64,000 nt of DNA from Mycolicibacterium vinylchloridicum (GTDB lineage Bacteria; Actinomycetota; Actinomycetes; Mycobacteriales; Mycobacteriaceae), in NCBI RefSeq assembly GCF_013404075.1, contig NZ_JACBJQ010000014.1, forward strand, positions 1 through 64,000. The letters are read 5' to 3'. Each line of letters starts with the position of its first letter. Position 1 is the stretch's first letter. Under the pieces are notes generated by a model. The model ran no database searches and was not told the DNA's origin. It worked only from the letters and a program-made list of their open reading frames with translations. This document shows positions 26,368 to 34,803 of this stretch, piece after piece. Position numbers and translations under genes: made by a program.

Positions 26368-26822
26368 TCCTGCAAGCGCTTGCTGAAGAACACCCGGCGA
26401 AAGCCGTCCTGCCCGGCGCGGTGCGTCTCGACGTAGCCGTAACGGGGATACATGGCGATGTTCTCGGTCATCGCGGCGTTGGTGTAGAGGCGAACCTCGC
26501 TGCGCCCCGCGTCGCGGGCATCGTCGTCGGCGCGTCGAAGCAACAGCGCGCCGTATCCGCGGCCCTGAGCGTGCGGCGCGACGGCGATGGACTCCAGTAG
26601 AAGGTGGTCGTCCAGCACGCAGGTGACCATGGTGGCGACCAGCTGGTCGGCCGACGTCAGCACCCACACGTTGGCGGTCTCGATGAGGGAAGCGTGGTCG
26701 GCGTCCATCGGGGCCGGCCTGCGCCCGATGCGCTCGACGTACTTCTCGTAGGACCGCTCGACGAGTTCGGCGACGGCGGCCGCATCGGCTGCGGTCGCCC
26801 GGCGTAGCGACGGTTCGGGCAT
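26343..26822 (-). CDS. GNAT-family N-acetyltransferase
   Basis: 159 residues. The acetyl-CoA binding motif A is clear: LLLESIAVAPHAQGRGYGAL, with the R/QxxGxG/A loop AQGRGYG. Then comes a motif-B-like YTNAAMTENIAMYPRYGYVE ending typical of small-molecule GNATs. Transfers an acetyl group from acetyl-CoA to an amine; the substrate is unknown. Confidence 0.88.
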   Translation of the reverse strand: MPEPSLRRATAADAAAVAELVERSYEKYVERIGRRPAPMDADHASLIETANVWVLTSADQLVATMVTCVLDDHLLLESIAVAPHAQGRGYGALLLRRADDDARDAGRSEVRLYTNAAMTENIAMYPRYGYVETHRAGQDGFRRVFFSKRLQDYDVHFDK

Positions 26823-26917
26823 GTATTCACGGTAAGCCCGCAGGGTCTTGACATCGACCTGGCGCTGCTTGCCGTGGCTAGCGACGGACCCGGCCGGCCA
26901 GGTGGCATCCTGGCCAG

Positions 26918-27571
26918 GTGGGGATGATTTTCCGGCTACTGGAGCTACTGATCGTCATCGTGCCGGTCATCGGGGCGCTCTATGCGGCCTTCCGGGGAAT
27001 CTCCGCGCTCACCAAACGGCAGAACGACGCCGGACAAGAGCCTGTTGCCATCCGGGACGAGCCGAAAAGTCAAGCGGCGCAGTGGCGCACCATCACCCGG
27101 GTGATCGACGAACACAACCGCACCGATACCCGATGGCTGGACTACGAGCTCGACGTCGCCAAGCTGCTCGACTTCCCGGCAATGACCGACATGCGTGATC
27201 CGCTCACCGTGGACTTCCACCGGGCCAAGCTGCGGGCTGATCTGCTGCGGCCGGGAAAAGCCGAGGATCTGCTCGGAGACCCCGAGGCGGCGCGGCAGTA
27301 TCTCGACGCCGTCGAGTCCTACGTGACCGCGTTCGACGCCGCGGAGAACGAGGCCCGGCGGCGCGGGCGTAGCGACTTCTCCCGGCAAGAGCAGCAGCGA
27401 ATGACCCGCGCCCAGAGCCTGCTGCGGGTGGCCGCCGACGGTGGTGCCACCCAGCAGGAGCGGGAACGGGCTTACGACCTGGCCTGCGGCGAACTCGACG
27501 GACTCTTGGTGTTGCCCGACCGGACTCGGGCGGCGTTGGAGCGGGGGATCGCGGGGGAGCTCGACGATTAG
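26918..27571 (+). CDS. Membrane-anchored hypothetical protein
   Basis: 217 residues. One N-terminal helix (LLELLIVIVPVIGALYAAF, residues 7-25), then a long, strongly charged, largely helical cytoplasmic part (AENEARRRGRSDFSRQEQQR region). No known domain is recognised. GTG 26918 or ATG 26924 starts it. Its stop overlaps that of the convergent monooxygenase gene. It marks the left edge of the monooxygenase cluster and is probably not part of it. Confidence 0.65.
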   Translation: MGMIFRLLELLIVIVPVIGALYAAFRGISALTKRQNDAGQEPVAIRDEPKSQAAQWRTITRVIDEHNRTDTRWLDYELDVAKLLDFPAMTDMRDPLTVDFHRAKLRADLLRPGKAEDLLGDPEAARQYLDAVESYVTAFDAAENEARRRGRSDFSRQEQQRMTRAQSLLRVAADGGATQQERERAYDLACGELDGLLVLPDRTRAALERGIAGELDD

Positions 27572-28875
27572 AACGCCAGCAGATTCTCGCGCAGGGTGTC
27601 GTATTCGTACGATTCCCGCACGACGCCGAGATCACGCAGCGCGGGCACCAGCCCCTCGGTGATATCGGTGACGTAGCGCCGGCTCAGGTGCTGTAGCGGG
27701 GTGGTCAGCAGGAAGCCATCCCCGCCGACCGCATCCATCGCGTCGGCCATCTTGGCAGCGACGTCGGCGGGTGTCCCGACCAGGGGCAGGCAACTAGCGA
27801 ACCCTGTTGCGGTGGTGGCGAGTTCACGCAGTGTCTTGCCGCTGCCGGCCTGCATGAACTTGTTCAGCGAGCCCTGCTCACCGTTGGTGGTCAGTGGGGG
27901 CAGTTCCTCGTCGAGCGGGAACGTCGAGAAGTCGATATCGGTCACGGTCGAGATCATGCCGAGCTGGCTGGTGATGAACGCGTCGGTGTTGACCATCTTG
28001 TACCGCTTGGCCTCCGCGTCCTCCGCGCTGTCGCCCAGCACCGGCGTCACCAGGAACATCACCTTGATGTCGTCGGGATTGCGGCCGGCTGCCTGCGCGC
28101 GGCCGCGGATGTCTTCGCGGTAGTCGATCATGCCGTCGATGCCTTCGGCGATCGCCACGATCGAATCCGCCGTCTCGGCCGCGAACTGGCGTCCCCGCGG
28201 AGAACCTCCGGCCTGCAGGTAGACCGGGCGCCCCTGCGGCGTTCGCGGAACATTGAGCGGTCCGCGTGATTTGTAGAACTTGCCGACGAAGTTGACCTCG
28301 TGGACCTTCGTATGGTCGACATACGTCCCGGACTCCCGGTCCATGACCACCGCGCCCTCGTCCCAGGACGCCAGTAGCTTGGTGACGACTTCGACGAATT
28401 CGTCGGCCATGTCGTAGCGCACCTGTCGCGGGGGCAGCGTGTCGAGCCCGACGTTGTGGGCGGCCTGCTCCTCGCCGGAGGTGACGATGTTCCATCCGAA
28501 CCGGCCGTCGGAGAGGTGGTCGAGGCTGGCGATCAGGCGGGCGAGGGTGAACGGGGGATACGACAGGATCGAGGCCGTGGCGATCACACCGAGCTTCCTC
28601 GTCGCCTTGACGACGGCCCCGGCAAGCACGGTCGCATCCAGCTTGGGCACCTGCAGCGCATGTTTCAGTGCCGCCTCGCTGGAGTTGCCGAACGCGTCGG
28701 ACACCATCAACGTGTCCTCGATCATCAGGTAGTCGAAGCAGGCGCCCTCCAGCATCTGGGCCATCTCGATGTGGAAGTCGGCATTCGCCCATGACGAATT
28801 GACCCGGTCGAACGGGTTCAGCCATTGCGGCGGAGCGTAATTCATGAACCACCCGAGATGCATCTTCTTCGCCAT
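27568..28875 (-). CDS. FMN-dependent monooxygenase, NtaA/SnaA/DszA family (copy 1)
   Basis: 435 residues, luciferase-like TIM barrel. Family features: MHLGWFMNYAPPQW at the start, SDGRFGWNIVTSG, GPLNVPRTPQGRPVYLQAGGSPRGR (shared by the family at about residue 225) and the C-terminal GGDGFLLTTP. Such enzymes use FMNH2 from a separate reductase and O2 to oxidise C-N, C-S or Baeyer-Villiger-type substrates; the substrate here is unknown. ATG 28875 follows GGGTGAAG. It is divergent from copy 2 and one of the most diverged of the eight paralogues. A CACCCGCGTAATAC motif lies 55 nt upstream. Confidence 0.88.
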   Translation of the reverse strand: MAKKMHLGWFMNYAPPQWLNPFDRVNSSWANADFHIEMAQMLEGACFDYLMIEDTLMVSDAFGNSSEAALKHALQVPKLDATVLAGAVVKATRKLGVIATASILSYPPFTLARLIASLDHLSDGRFGWNIVTSGEEQAAHNVGLDTLPPRQVRYDMADEFVEVVTKLLASWDEGAVVMDRESGTYVDHTKVHEVNFVGKFYKSRGPLNVPRTPQGRPVYLQAGGSPRGRQFAAETADSIVAIAEGIDGMIDYREDIRGRAQAAGRNPDDIKVMFLVTPVLGDSAEDAEAKRYKMVNTDAFITSQLGMISTVTDIDFSTFPLDEELPPLTTNGEQGSLNKFMQAGSGKTLRELATTATGFASCLPLVGTPADVAAKMADAMDAVGGDGFLLTTPLQHLSRRYVTDITEGLVPALRDLGVVRESYEYDTLRENLLAF

Positions 28876-28929
28876 GACAGTGACTTCACCCGCAGGCGAT
28901 TTCCGCATGGTGGCGCGTCTCGAACATCC

Positions 28930-28943
28930 GTATTACGCGGGTG
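28930..28943 (-). promoter_or_regulatory. Cluster motif site (copy 1 monooxygenase)
   Basis: Minus-strand CACCCGCGTAATAC, identical over 14 bases to the site at 30381-30394. The core GCGYAATR recurs before nearly all units of the cluster. Confidence 0.55.
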
Positions 28944-28975
28944 GCCTAGCCCGTGGTGCAGCTCACGGTGTGCCC

Positions 28976-28987
28976 GCCAGCGTAATG
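28976..28987 (+). promoter_or_regulatory. Cluster motif site (copy 2 monooxygenase)
   Basis: GCCAGCGTAATG, core match 70 nt before the start of copy 2 in the divergent promoter region. Confidence 0.45.
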
Positions 28988-29057
28988 AGCGCGGAACCGA
29001 AGGAGCTCATCGGTCGAAACATCCGCCAGTCACATTGGGCGCCAAGGAGGTTTGAGC

Positions 29058-30371
29058 ATGTTTCATCTTGGTTGGTTCATGGGCAGCGGCTTCAGTGTGC
29101 AGACCTGGGCGCTCGATCCGTGGGCGGGCAGCACCGGCCACGACTGGATGCGGGGTGACTTGTTTGTCGATCTTGCCGCCTCCCTGGAGCGGGCGTGCTT
29201 CGACTACCTGCTGGTCGAGGACACCAGCATGGTCGAGGATGCCTACGGCCGATCGATGGAAACAACCCTGAAGTACGGGATGCTGGCACCCAAATGCGAT
29301 CCGGTCCCGCTGATTCCGCTGCTGACTCAGCGCACCAGGCACATCGGCATCGCCGTCACCTTGTCGACGAGCTTCTATCACCCATTCATGGCGGCGCGGA
29401 CGATGACGACGCTGGATCACCTCACCGAGGGCCGGGTCGGGCTCAACGTCGTCACGGGCAGCTCGTCGCGCGCCGCTCAGCAGTACGGCTACGACGATCT
29501 GATGCTGCACAGCGAGCGCTACGAGATGGCCAAGGAGTGGATGGAAGCCGTTGGTGCGCTGTGGGACTCATGGGAACCTGGAAGCGTGCTCGTTGACCAG
29601 GAAACGCCGCGGTACGCCGATCACACCAAGGTGCACACCGTGGACTTCGATGGCAAGTACTTCCGAACCAGGGGTCCGCTCAACACCATTCCGGGACCGC
29701 AGCGTCGTCCGGTCATCGTGCAAGCCGGTGCCTCGCCGGCGGGGCGGGACCTGGCGGCCAAATATGCGGAATCGATGCTGGCCCACGGCACCAGCATCGA
29801 GTCGATGAAGGCGTTCCGGCTCGATATGCACCGCCGGATGCGCGAGTACGGCCGCGACCCGAGCACGCTGAAGATCCTGTTCCTGATCGACCCGATTCTG
29901 GGGGACACCGACCGCGTCGCGCAGGCCCGCGAAGAGGACATGAAGGCCGCACGATGGAGTGAGCACGCCATCCAGAAAGCGTTGTGGGGACTCAGTTATA
30001 CGTCGGGCGGCGAGTTCGACTTCTCTACCTTCGACCTCGACGAGGAAGTTCCCGACGTATGGGGCAACGGCGAGACCAGCACCCTGCGCACCTTCATCGA
30101 GGGCGCCCGCGGAAAGACGTTGCGGGAAGCCATCGCCACCGTCGACACCCACGCGGGACTGGCGTTCGTCGGGTCACCCGACACCGTCGCGGCGAAGATG
30201 GGCGAAGCGATGGAGGAGGTGGGCGGTGACGGCTTCCTGCTCTCTCCGACGGTGACCCGGCGCAACATCGCCGAGATCGCCGACGGTCTTGCGCCGGCGC
30301 TGCGCAAGCGTGGGCTGATCCGCGACGGCTATCCACACAAGACCTTCCGTGAAAATCTGCTGGACTTCTAG
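29058..30371 (+). CDS. FMN-dependent monooxygenase, NtaA/SnaA/DszA family (copy 2)
   Basis: 437 residues from ATG 29058, placed 7 nt after AAGGAGG (TTG 29052 is less likely). It starts MFHLGWFMGSGFSVQ and has EGRVGLNVVTGSSSRAAQQYG, GPLNTIPGPQRRPVIVQAGAS and MEEVGGDGFLLSP. The GS/S variation around VVTGSSSRAAQ groups it with copy 7 rather than with copies 3-6. It probably acts with FMNH2 from the reductases at 32.2-33.2 kb. It is followed 135 nt later by a binding-protein gene, which suggests substrate uptake is linked to this step. Confidence 0.88.
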   Translation: MFHLGWFMGSGFSVQTWALDPWAGSTGHDWMRGDLFVDLAASLERACFDYLLVEDTSMVEDAYGRSMETTLKYGMLAPKCDPVPLIPLLTQRTRHIGIAVTLSTSFYHPFMAARTMTTLDHLTEGRVGLNVVTGSSSRAAQQYGYDDLMLHSERYEMAKEWMEAVGALWDSWEPGSVLVDQETPRYADHTKVHTVDFDGKYFRTRGPLNTIPGPQRRPVIVQAGASPAGRDLAAKYAESMLAHGTSIESMKAFRLDMHRRMREYGRDPSTLKILFLIDPILGDTDRVAQAREEDMKAARWSEHAIQKALWGLSYTSGGEFDFSTFDLDEEVPDVWGNGETSTLRTFIEGARGKTLREAIATVDTHAGLAFVGSPDTVAAKMGEAMEEVGGDGFLLSPTVTRRNIAEIADGLAPALRKRGLIRDGYPHKTFRENLLDF

Positions 30372-30380
30372 CCGCCGTGA

Positions 30381-30410
30381 CACCCGCGTAATACCAGAGG
30401 CATTGCGGTG
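30381..30410 (+). promoter_or_regulatory. Inverted cluster motif (binding protein 1)
   Basis: CACCCGCGTAATAC followed by CATTGCGGTG, the inverted form of CACCGCAATG. Two facing half-sites here suggest a dimeric regulator. It lies about 96-125 nt before the binding-protein start. Confidence 0.55.
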
Positions 30411-30505
30411 AAGCGGCTGCGTCACGCAACGCCGATTTACTCCTGGCCAAGGCACGTCAGCGAATGCCGTGTGGTCTGGTCCGCAGCTGAGCCGAGGAGA
30501 CATTC

Positions 30506-32134
30506 GTGCACAACAACGCAAGCCAACGCAGCACCCCCGCAACGTGGGACCGCCGTACCTTTCTCAAGGCCAGCGGACTCACCGTCGGTGGAATCAGTCT
30601 GGCGTCACTGATCGCCGCCTGTGGTGGCGGAAGCGGTGGGGTCGGCGCTGGCTCCGGCGGGGACACGCTGACGTTGCGCATGCCGTTCATGGCTGACATG
30701 CAGGTCCCCGACCCCGACATCATGTACGAGGGTGAGGGCGTGCAGGTCATGGAGTCGGCCTACGAGGGGTTGGTTCGGTATCAACCGGGCAGCGCCGATT
30801 TCATCCCGGGGCTGGCCAAATCCTGGACGGTCTCACCGGACGGGCTGGTGTATACGTTCATGCTCCAGCCCGGAGTGAAGTTTCACGACGGCACAGTTGC
30901 CGACGCGCAGTCCTGGGTCACGAGCTTCGAGCGTCGAGCCAAGATCAACCAAGGGCCGGCGTACATGGTGGCCGGGGTGGCGAAGGCCGAGGCGCCGGAT
31001 GCGACCACGTTCGTGGTCACCCTCAAAGAACCCAACAACGCGTTTCTGCACTATCTGGCTTGCCCCTGGCAGCCTTTCGCTGTGAGCCCCAGCGCCGTGG
31101 CCAAGAACGCCGTAGGCGATGACCTCGCCCAGGAGTGGCTCAAGACCCACGACGCCGGCACAGGGCCGTATGTGTTCAAGGAATTCGTCGCCGGAAGCCA
31201 TTACACATTGGAGGCGTTCGATGATTACTGGGGCGGGAAGCCGCCGTTCAAGACCATCCGGATCGAGATCACCCCGAGCGTCTCGACGCAGAAACTGCAG
31301 TTGGACTCCGGTGCCTTCGACATGGTGACCAAGGGATTCGCGGTCGCCGATGTCCTCGACTACGAGAAGAACCCACAGTTCAGTGTGGTCAATGCATTTG
31401 GTGGAGTCGGCGAAGCGGTGTGGCTGAATCCGACGTCCGGCATATTCGCCGACAAGGCGCTGCGCAAGGCCGTGCTCACCGCGCTGGACCGCAACGCGAT
31501 CGTCGACACCGCGTGGGGTGGGCTGGCCCAGGCCCAGAAGGGCCAATGGCCGGATCGGACCTTCCCCAGCGATCTGGCGCCCTTTCCCGGCGCGGTGGAC
31601 ACCGCTGCGCTCAAGGCGCTCGCCCCGTCGCTGGCGTCGAAGAAGATCGATCTGGCCTGGAGTTCAGACGGTGGCGCACCACGTCAGCAGATGGCCGAAC
31701 TGATCCAGACTCAACTGGCTGCCGTCGGACTGGACGTCACCGTGCGGGAACTGCCGGTGGCCGAGCAATTCGACCTGGCCAATCAGCCACCCGACAAGCG
31801 CCCCGACATCATGGTTTGCTTCCTCGGCGGTGATGCCCTGCACCTGGACACCACGTTTCGCATCTTGCTCCGCACCGGCGCCAAACCGCTGAATTTCTAC
31901 CAATACTCCAATCCTGAACTAGACAGAATGATGGACGAGGCGGTCCGGCAGCCCACACCGGAGAAAATGAACGCGATCTATCAGCAGATCAGCGTGATGC
32001 TCCTCGACGAGGCCCTCTTCATCCCGCTGTGCCTGCCGCCCAACTCGACGATCTCGCACAATTACATCACTGGGGTGCAGAGCAATTCGTTCTTCCCGCA
32101 GATCTTCTGGCCGCAGGCGCTGCACCGGACGTGA
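30506..32134 (+). CDS. Tat-exported family-5 substrate-binding lipoprotein (1)
   Basis: 542 residues. Twin-arginine signal DRRTFLKASG with lipobox IAAC (Cys39), so it is folded before export and lipid-anchored. The mature part is an oligopeptide/dipeptide-type binding protein (SBP family 5): MYEGEGVQVMESAYEGLV, VYTFMLQPGVKFHDGT, HDAGTGPYVFKEF, DEALFIPLC. GTG 30506 follows GAGGAG. It is a close paralogue of the protein at 37503-39101. No permease adjoins it, so both proteins probably feed the permeases at 46.5-48.4 kb. Confidence 0.9.
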   Translation: MHNNASQRSTPATWDRRTFLKASGLTVGGISLASLIAACGGGSGGVGAGSGGDTLTLRMPFMADMQVPDPDIMYEGEGVQVMESAYEGLVRYQPGSADFIPGLAKSWTVSPDGLVYTFMLQPGVKFHDGTVADAQSWVTSFERRAKINQGPAYMVAGVAKAEAPDATTFVVTLKEPNNAFLHYLACPWQPFAVSPSAVAKNAVGDDLAQEWLKTHDAGTGPYVFKEFVAGSHYTLEAFDDYWGGKPPFKTIRIEITPSVSTQKLQLDSGAFDMVTKGFAVADVLDYEKNPQFSVVNAFGGVGEAVWLNPTSGIFADKALRKAVLTALDRNAIVDTAWGGLAQAQKGQWPDRTFPSDLAPFPGAVDTAALKALAPSLASKKIDLAWSSDGGAPRQQMAELIQTQLAAVGLDVTVRELPVAEQFDLANQPPDKRPDIMVCFLGGDALHLDTTFRILLRTGAKPLNFYQYSNPELDRMMDEAVRQPTPEKMNAIYQQISVMLLDEALFIPLCLPPNSTISHNYITGVQSNSFFPQIFWPQALHRT

Positions 32135-32145
32135 CCGGCGTTGGC

Positions 32146-32180
32146 CGGGGGTGGTTCGGCGGGTGAGCCGACCACCCCCG
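32146..32180. terminator. Bidirectional terminator-like hairpin
   Basis: GGGGGTGGTTCGGC and GCCGACCACCCCC form a 13-bp stem with one bulged T and a 6-nt loop, between the convergent binding-protein and flavin-reductase genes. It is strong but without a U-tract. Confidence 0.65.
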
Positions 32181-32189
32181 CGGGCAACG

Positions 32190-32690
32190 TCAGCCCGCAG
32201 CCGCCAGACCGTGAAAACCGCTGCGATGGAACACCATCGGCGTCACATCGGGGTGTATGGCCAGCGACATGATCTTCAACACCACGATCTCGTGGTCGCC
32301 GGCCTCGACCCGCTGGTGGGGTGTGCATTCCAGCCACAATGTCGATCCGTGCACGAACACCGCACCGGTGTCGGTGGCCAGCCAGTCGACCTCACCGAAG
32401 CGGTCGCCGGTCTTCGCCGAAAGGGCGCGGGCCACCGTGCCGTGGTGGCCGGCCAGGACCGACAGCCCGAGCCGGTCCAGCTTCGCCAGCTTGGGCCATG
32501 TGGTCGAGGTGTTGGCCACACATACCGACACCAGCGGGGGGTCCAGCGACACCGACGTGAACGAGCTGGCCGCCATTCCCTCGGGCACCCCGTCGACAAG
32601 ACCGCAGAACGCGGTGACCCCGCTGGGGAAACAGCCGAACGCCTGCCGCAGCAGCGTCTGATCGAACCGGTCGTCGGTGGCCCCGATCAT
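32190..32690 (-). CDS. Flavin reductase (FMN-binding, DIM6/NTAB type)
   Basis: 166 residues. The flavin reductase-like domain shows FGCFPSGVTAFCGLVDG, GMAASSFTSVSLDPPLVSVCVAN and the C-terminal GDHEIVVLKI. This class supplies free FMNH2 to two-component monooxygenases such as NTA monooxygenase, which is what the eight paralogues need. ATG 32690 overlaps the stop of the SsuE-like gene (ATGA). It is the only reductase of this fold in the cluster. Confidence 0.9.
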   Translation of the reverse strand: MIGATDDRFDQTLLRQAFGCFPSGVTAFCGLVDGVPEGMAASSFTSVSLDPPLVSVCVANTSTTWPKLAKLDRLGLSVLAGHHGTVARALSAKTGDRFGEVDWLATDTGAVFVHGSTLWLECTPHQRVEAGDHEIVVLKIMSLAIHPDVTPMVFHRSGFHGLAAAG

Positions 32691-33172
32691 GACGGCACCG
32701 CCGAGGTGTAACGGCGCGCGACCTCGAGCCACTTCTCCAGATCAAGCGAGGTGTCATAGTCGGAATCCAGCAGATACAGACTCGGCGCCGGACAACTCGC
32801 CCCGATCTCGACCAGGACCGGGCGCAAGGTGAGTTCGGGTGCCAACGCGTGCAGATAGGAACCGCCGAGCATCATCGGGAAGGTCGTGACACCGCCGAGC
32901 TCACCCTGGCCGAACTGGTCCAGGAACAACTTGAGTAGCCCGGTGTAGGTGGCCTTGAACGTAGGGCTGGCGACCACGAGGAGGTCGGCCGACTTCACCA
33001 GTTCTTTGGCCTCGGCGACCTTGGGATCGCCCCAACCCAGCAGGGCAGGGCCCAGGTCGACGACATCGATCACGTGTGCGGGTGCCGAACCGGTGAGCTT
33101 GTCGACCACCAACTCGGCGGCGGCCCTGGTTCGTGACATTGGCTTGGGATTTCCTACAACCACGACAGTCAT
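32687..33172 (-). CDS. NADPH-dependent FMN reductase (SsuE/MsuE-like)
   Basis: 161 residues, flavodoxin-like fold. Start MTVVVVGNPKPMSRTRAAAE (phosphate-binding loop region) and SADLLVVASPTFKATYTGLLKLFLDQ, the SsuE-family signature for FMN and dimer contacts. It provides FMNH2 to flavin-dependent monooxygenases, or may transfer sulfur-linked substrates in ssu-type systems. It forms a two-gene operon with the flavin reductase, divergent from copy 3. Two unrelated reductase folds in one operon is notable. Confidence 0.88.
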   Translation of the reverse strand: MTVVVVGNPKPMSRTRAAAELVVDKLTGSAPAHVIDVVDLGPALLGWGDPKVAEAKELVKSADLLVVASPTFKATYTGLLKLFLDQFGQGELGGVTTFPMMLGGSYLHALAPELTLRPVLVEIGASCPAPSLYLLDSDYDTSLDLEKWLEVARRYTSAVPS

Positions 33173-33207
33173 TCTTCGAGTCTGGGCCGCCGACGTGTCG
33201 GGTACCG

Positions 33208-33238
33208 GTGCCGGGCGTAAACCTTGTATTGCGCGGCG
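33208..33238 (-). promoter_or_regulatory. Inverted cluster motif (reductase operon)
   Basis: GGGCGTAAA and TATTGCGCGGCG face each other; the minus-strand form CGCCGCGCAATA is a full core match 55 nt before the SsuE-like start, the same distance as for copy 1. Confidence 0.5.
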
Positions 33239-33255
33239 AGGTTCGATCGGCCCCG

Positions 33256-33295
33256 CGGTGCGTAATGGCGCCCAAAGTCGATGGCCGCGTAATGG
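33256..33295 (+). promoter_or_regulatory. Two cluster motif sites (copy 3 monooxygenase)
   Basis: CGGTGCGTAATGG (33256-33268) and GGCCGCGTAATGG (33283-33295), direct repeats 27 bp apart. The second is 79 nt before the copy 3 start. Confidence 0.5.
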
Positions 33296-33374
33296 TCTTG
33301 CTACCGAAGGGAATCGGACGCGACATCGAGTCGTCGTTTGATGTGATCTGCGCCGACCTGACTAGGAGATCGAG

Positions 33375-34691
33375 ATGACCGAGAAGTTCCATCTGGGCTG
33401 GTTCATGAATTTCATTCCGCCGGAATGGGATACCGCCTGGGCGTCACCGGATGTGGCGCGCTGGCCCAACGGCCGGTTCTATGTCGACATGGCTCGGGCG
33501 ATGGAGCGGGCGTGTTTCGATTTCATCATGATCGAGGACACCGTGATGGTGGCCGATGCCTACGGCGGCACGATGGAAGGCTCGCTGAAGAACTCGGTGT
33601 TCGCGCCGAAACATGATCCGGTCCCGCTGGCCGTTCTCATCGCCGCGAACACCTCGAAACTGGGTGTGGTGGCGACGATGTCGACGTCGTTTTATCCGCC
33701 GTATCTGTTGGCGCGGTTGGCCTCGACGGTGGATTCGATTGCCGAGGGTCGGTTCGGGTGGAACATCGTGTCGTCGGCTGAGGATCGGGCGGCGCAGAAT
33801 TTCGGGTTGGAGGGGTTGCCCGAGCATGACGAGCGTTACAACGTTGCCGATGAGTATTACGACTTGGTGTGTGAGTTGTGGGATTCCTGGGATGCCGACG
33901 CGGTGGTGATGGATCGCGAGTCGCATACGTATGCCGATTTCAAGAAGGTTCGTACGGTCGATTTCGTCGGCAAGTATTTCAAGTCCCGCGGGCCGTTGAA
34001 CACGGTGCCCTCACCGCAGCACAAGCCCACCATCCTGCAGGCGGGCGCCTCGCCGCGGGGACGTGGCTTCGCCGCTCGTGCGGCCGACGCGATCGTCGCG
34101 GTGGGCACCGGAATTGCCGGCATGAAGGAATATCGGGACGACATCCGGGCCAGAGCCGCAGCAGCCGGACGTAATCCCGACGACATCAAACTCATGTTCT
34201 GTGTGTCACCAACGGTCGCGGCCACCGAGGCCGAGGCCCGCGCCGAGATGGACCGGCTGGTCTCGCTGGACTCCTACATCGAGAAGTCGCTGGCCGGCAT
34301 CTCGTCCAACACCGAGATCGACTTCAAACAATTCGACTGGGACGAGCCGCTGCCGGAGGGATTGACGACCAATGGTGAGCGCGGCTCACTGGAACACTTC
34401 ATGCGCGGTGATGGCACACCCGGCCCCAAGACATTGCGCCAGCTGGCGATCGACTGGGCCACCACCGGTGTGGAATTCATCGGCACACCGCAGCAGGTCG
34501 CCCGCAAGATGGGCGAAGCGATGGAGGAGATCGGTGGTGACGGCTTCCTCATCATGAAGCCGGGTTGGGACCTCAACCGAAACTACATCGCGTCCATCAC
34601 CGACGGGCTGGTGCCGGAGTTGCAGCGACTTGGTCTGACCCGCACCGAATACACGGGCTCTACGTTGCGGGAGACGCTGCGCGAGTTCTGA
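33375..34691 (+). CDS. FMN-dependent monooxygenase, NtaA/SnaA/DszA family (copy 3)
   Basis: 438 residues starting MTEKFHLGWFMNFIPPEWD. Family motifs EGRFGWNIVSSAEDRAAQNFG, GPLNTVPSPQHKPTILQAG and GGDGFLIMKPGWDLNRNY are intact. It is nearly identical in DNA to copy 4 over long stretches (especially about 33385-34170 and 34360-34440) and shares the 33663-33810 tract with copies 4, 5 and 6. ATG 33375 is preceded by AGGAG. Two MFS exporter/importer genes follow on the same strand. Confidence 0.9.
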   Translation: MTEKFHLGWFMNFIPPEWDTAWASPDVARWPNGRFYVDMARAMERACFDFIMIEDTVMVADAYGGTMEGSLKNSVFAPKHDPVPLAVLIAANTSKLGVVATMSTSFYPPYLLARLASTVDSIAEGRFGWNIVSSAEDRAAQNFGLEGLPEHDERYNVADEYYDLVCELWDSWDADAVVMDRESHTYADFKKVRTVDFVGKYFKSRGPLNTVPSPQHKPTILQAGASPRGRGFAARAADAIVAVGTGIAGMKEYRDDIRARAAAAGRNPDDIKLMFCVSPTVAATEAEARAEMDRLVSLDSYIEKSLAGISSNTEIDFKQFDWDEPLPEGLTTNGERGSLEHFMRGDGTPGPKTLRQLAIDWATTGVEFIGTPQQVARKMGEAMEEIGGDGFLIMKPGWDLNRNYIASITDGLVPELQRLGLTRTEYTGSTLRETLREF

Positions 34692-34696
34692 ACTCC

Positions 34697-34712
34697 CGGT
34701 GGCGCAATGCCC
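34697..34712 (+). promoter_or_regulatory. Cluster motif site (MFS pair)
   Basis: CCGGTGGCGCAATGCC, 6 nt after the copy 3 stop and about 92 nt before the first MFS start. The same GGTGGCGCAATG occurs at 41151. Confidence 0.55.
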
Positions 34713-34803
34713 TGGGAACCGGACGGATTCGGCCCCGTCATCGCCACTGGCTAGCGTGCCGAGAGGACAGGTGTTCCGCCTGCCCGTGTGGTCGAGGAGA
34801 GCA

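Noticed and set aside
28844-29158. A 104-codon plus-strand open frame across the copy 1/copy 2 gap
   Set aside because: It starts inside copy 1 and runs into copy 2 in the wrong frame, with no ribosome-binding site; the gap is better read as a divergent promoter region.
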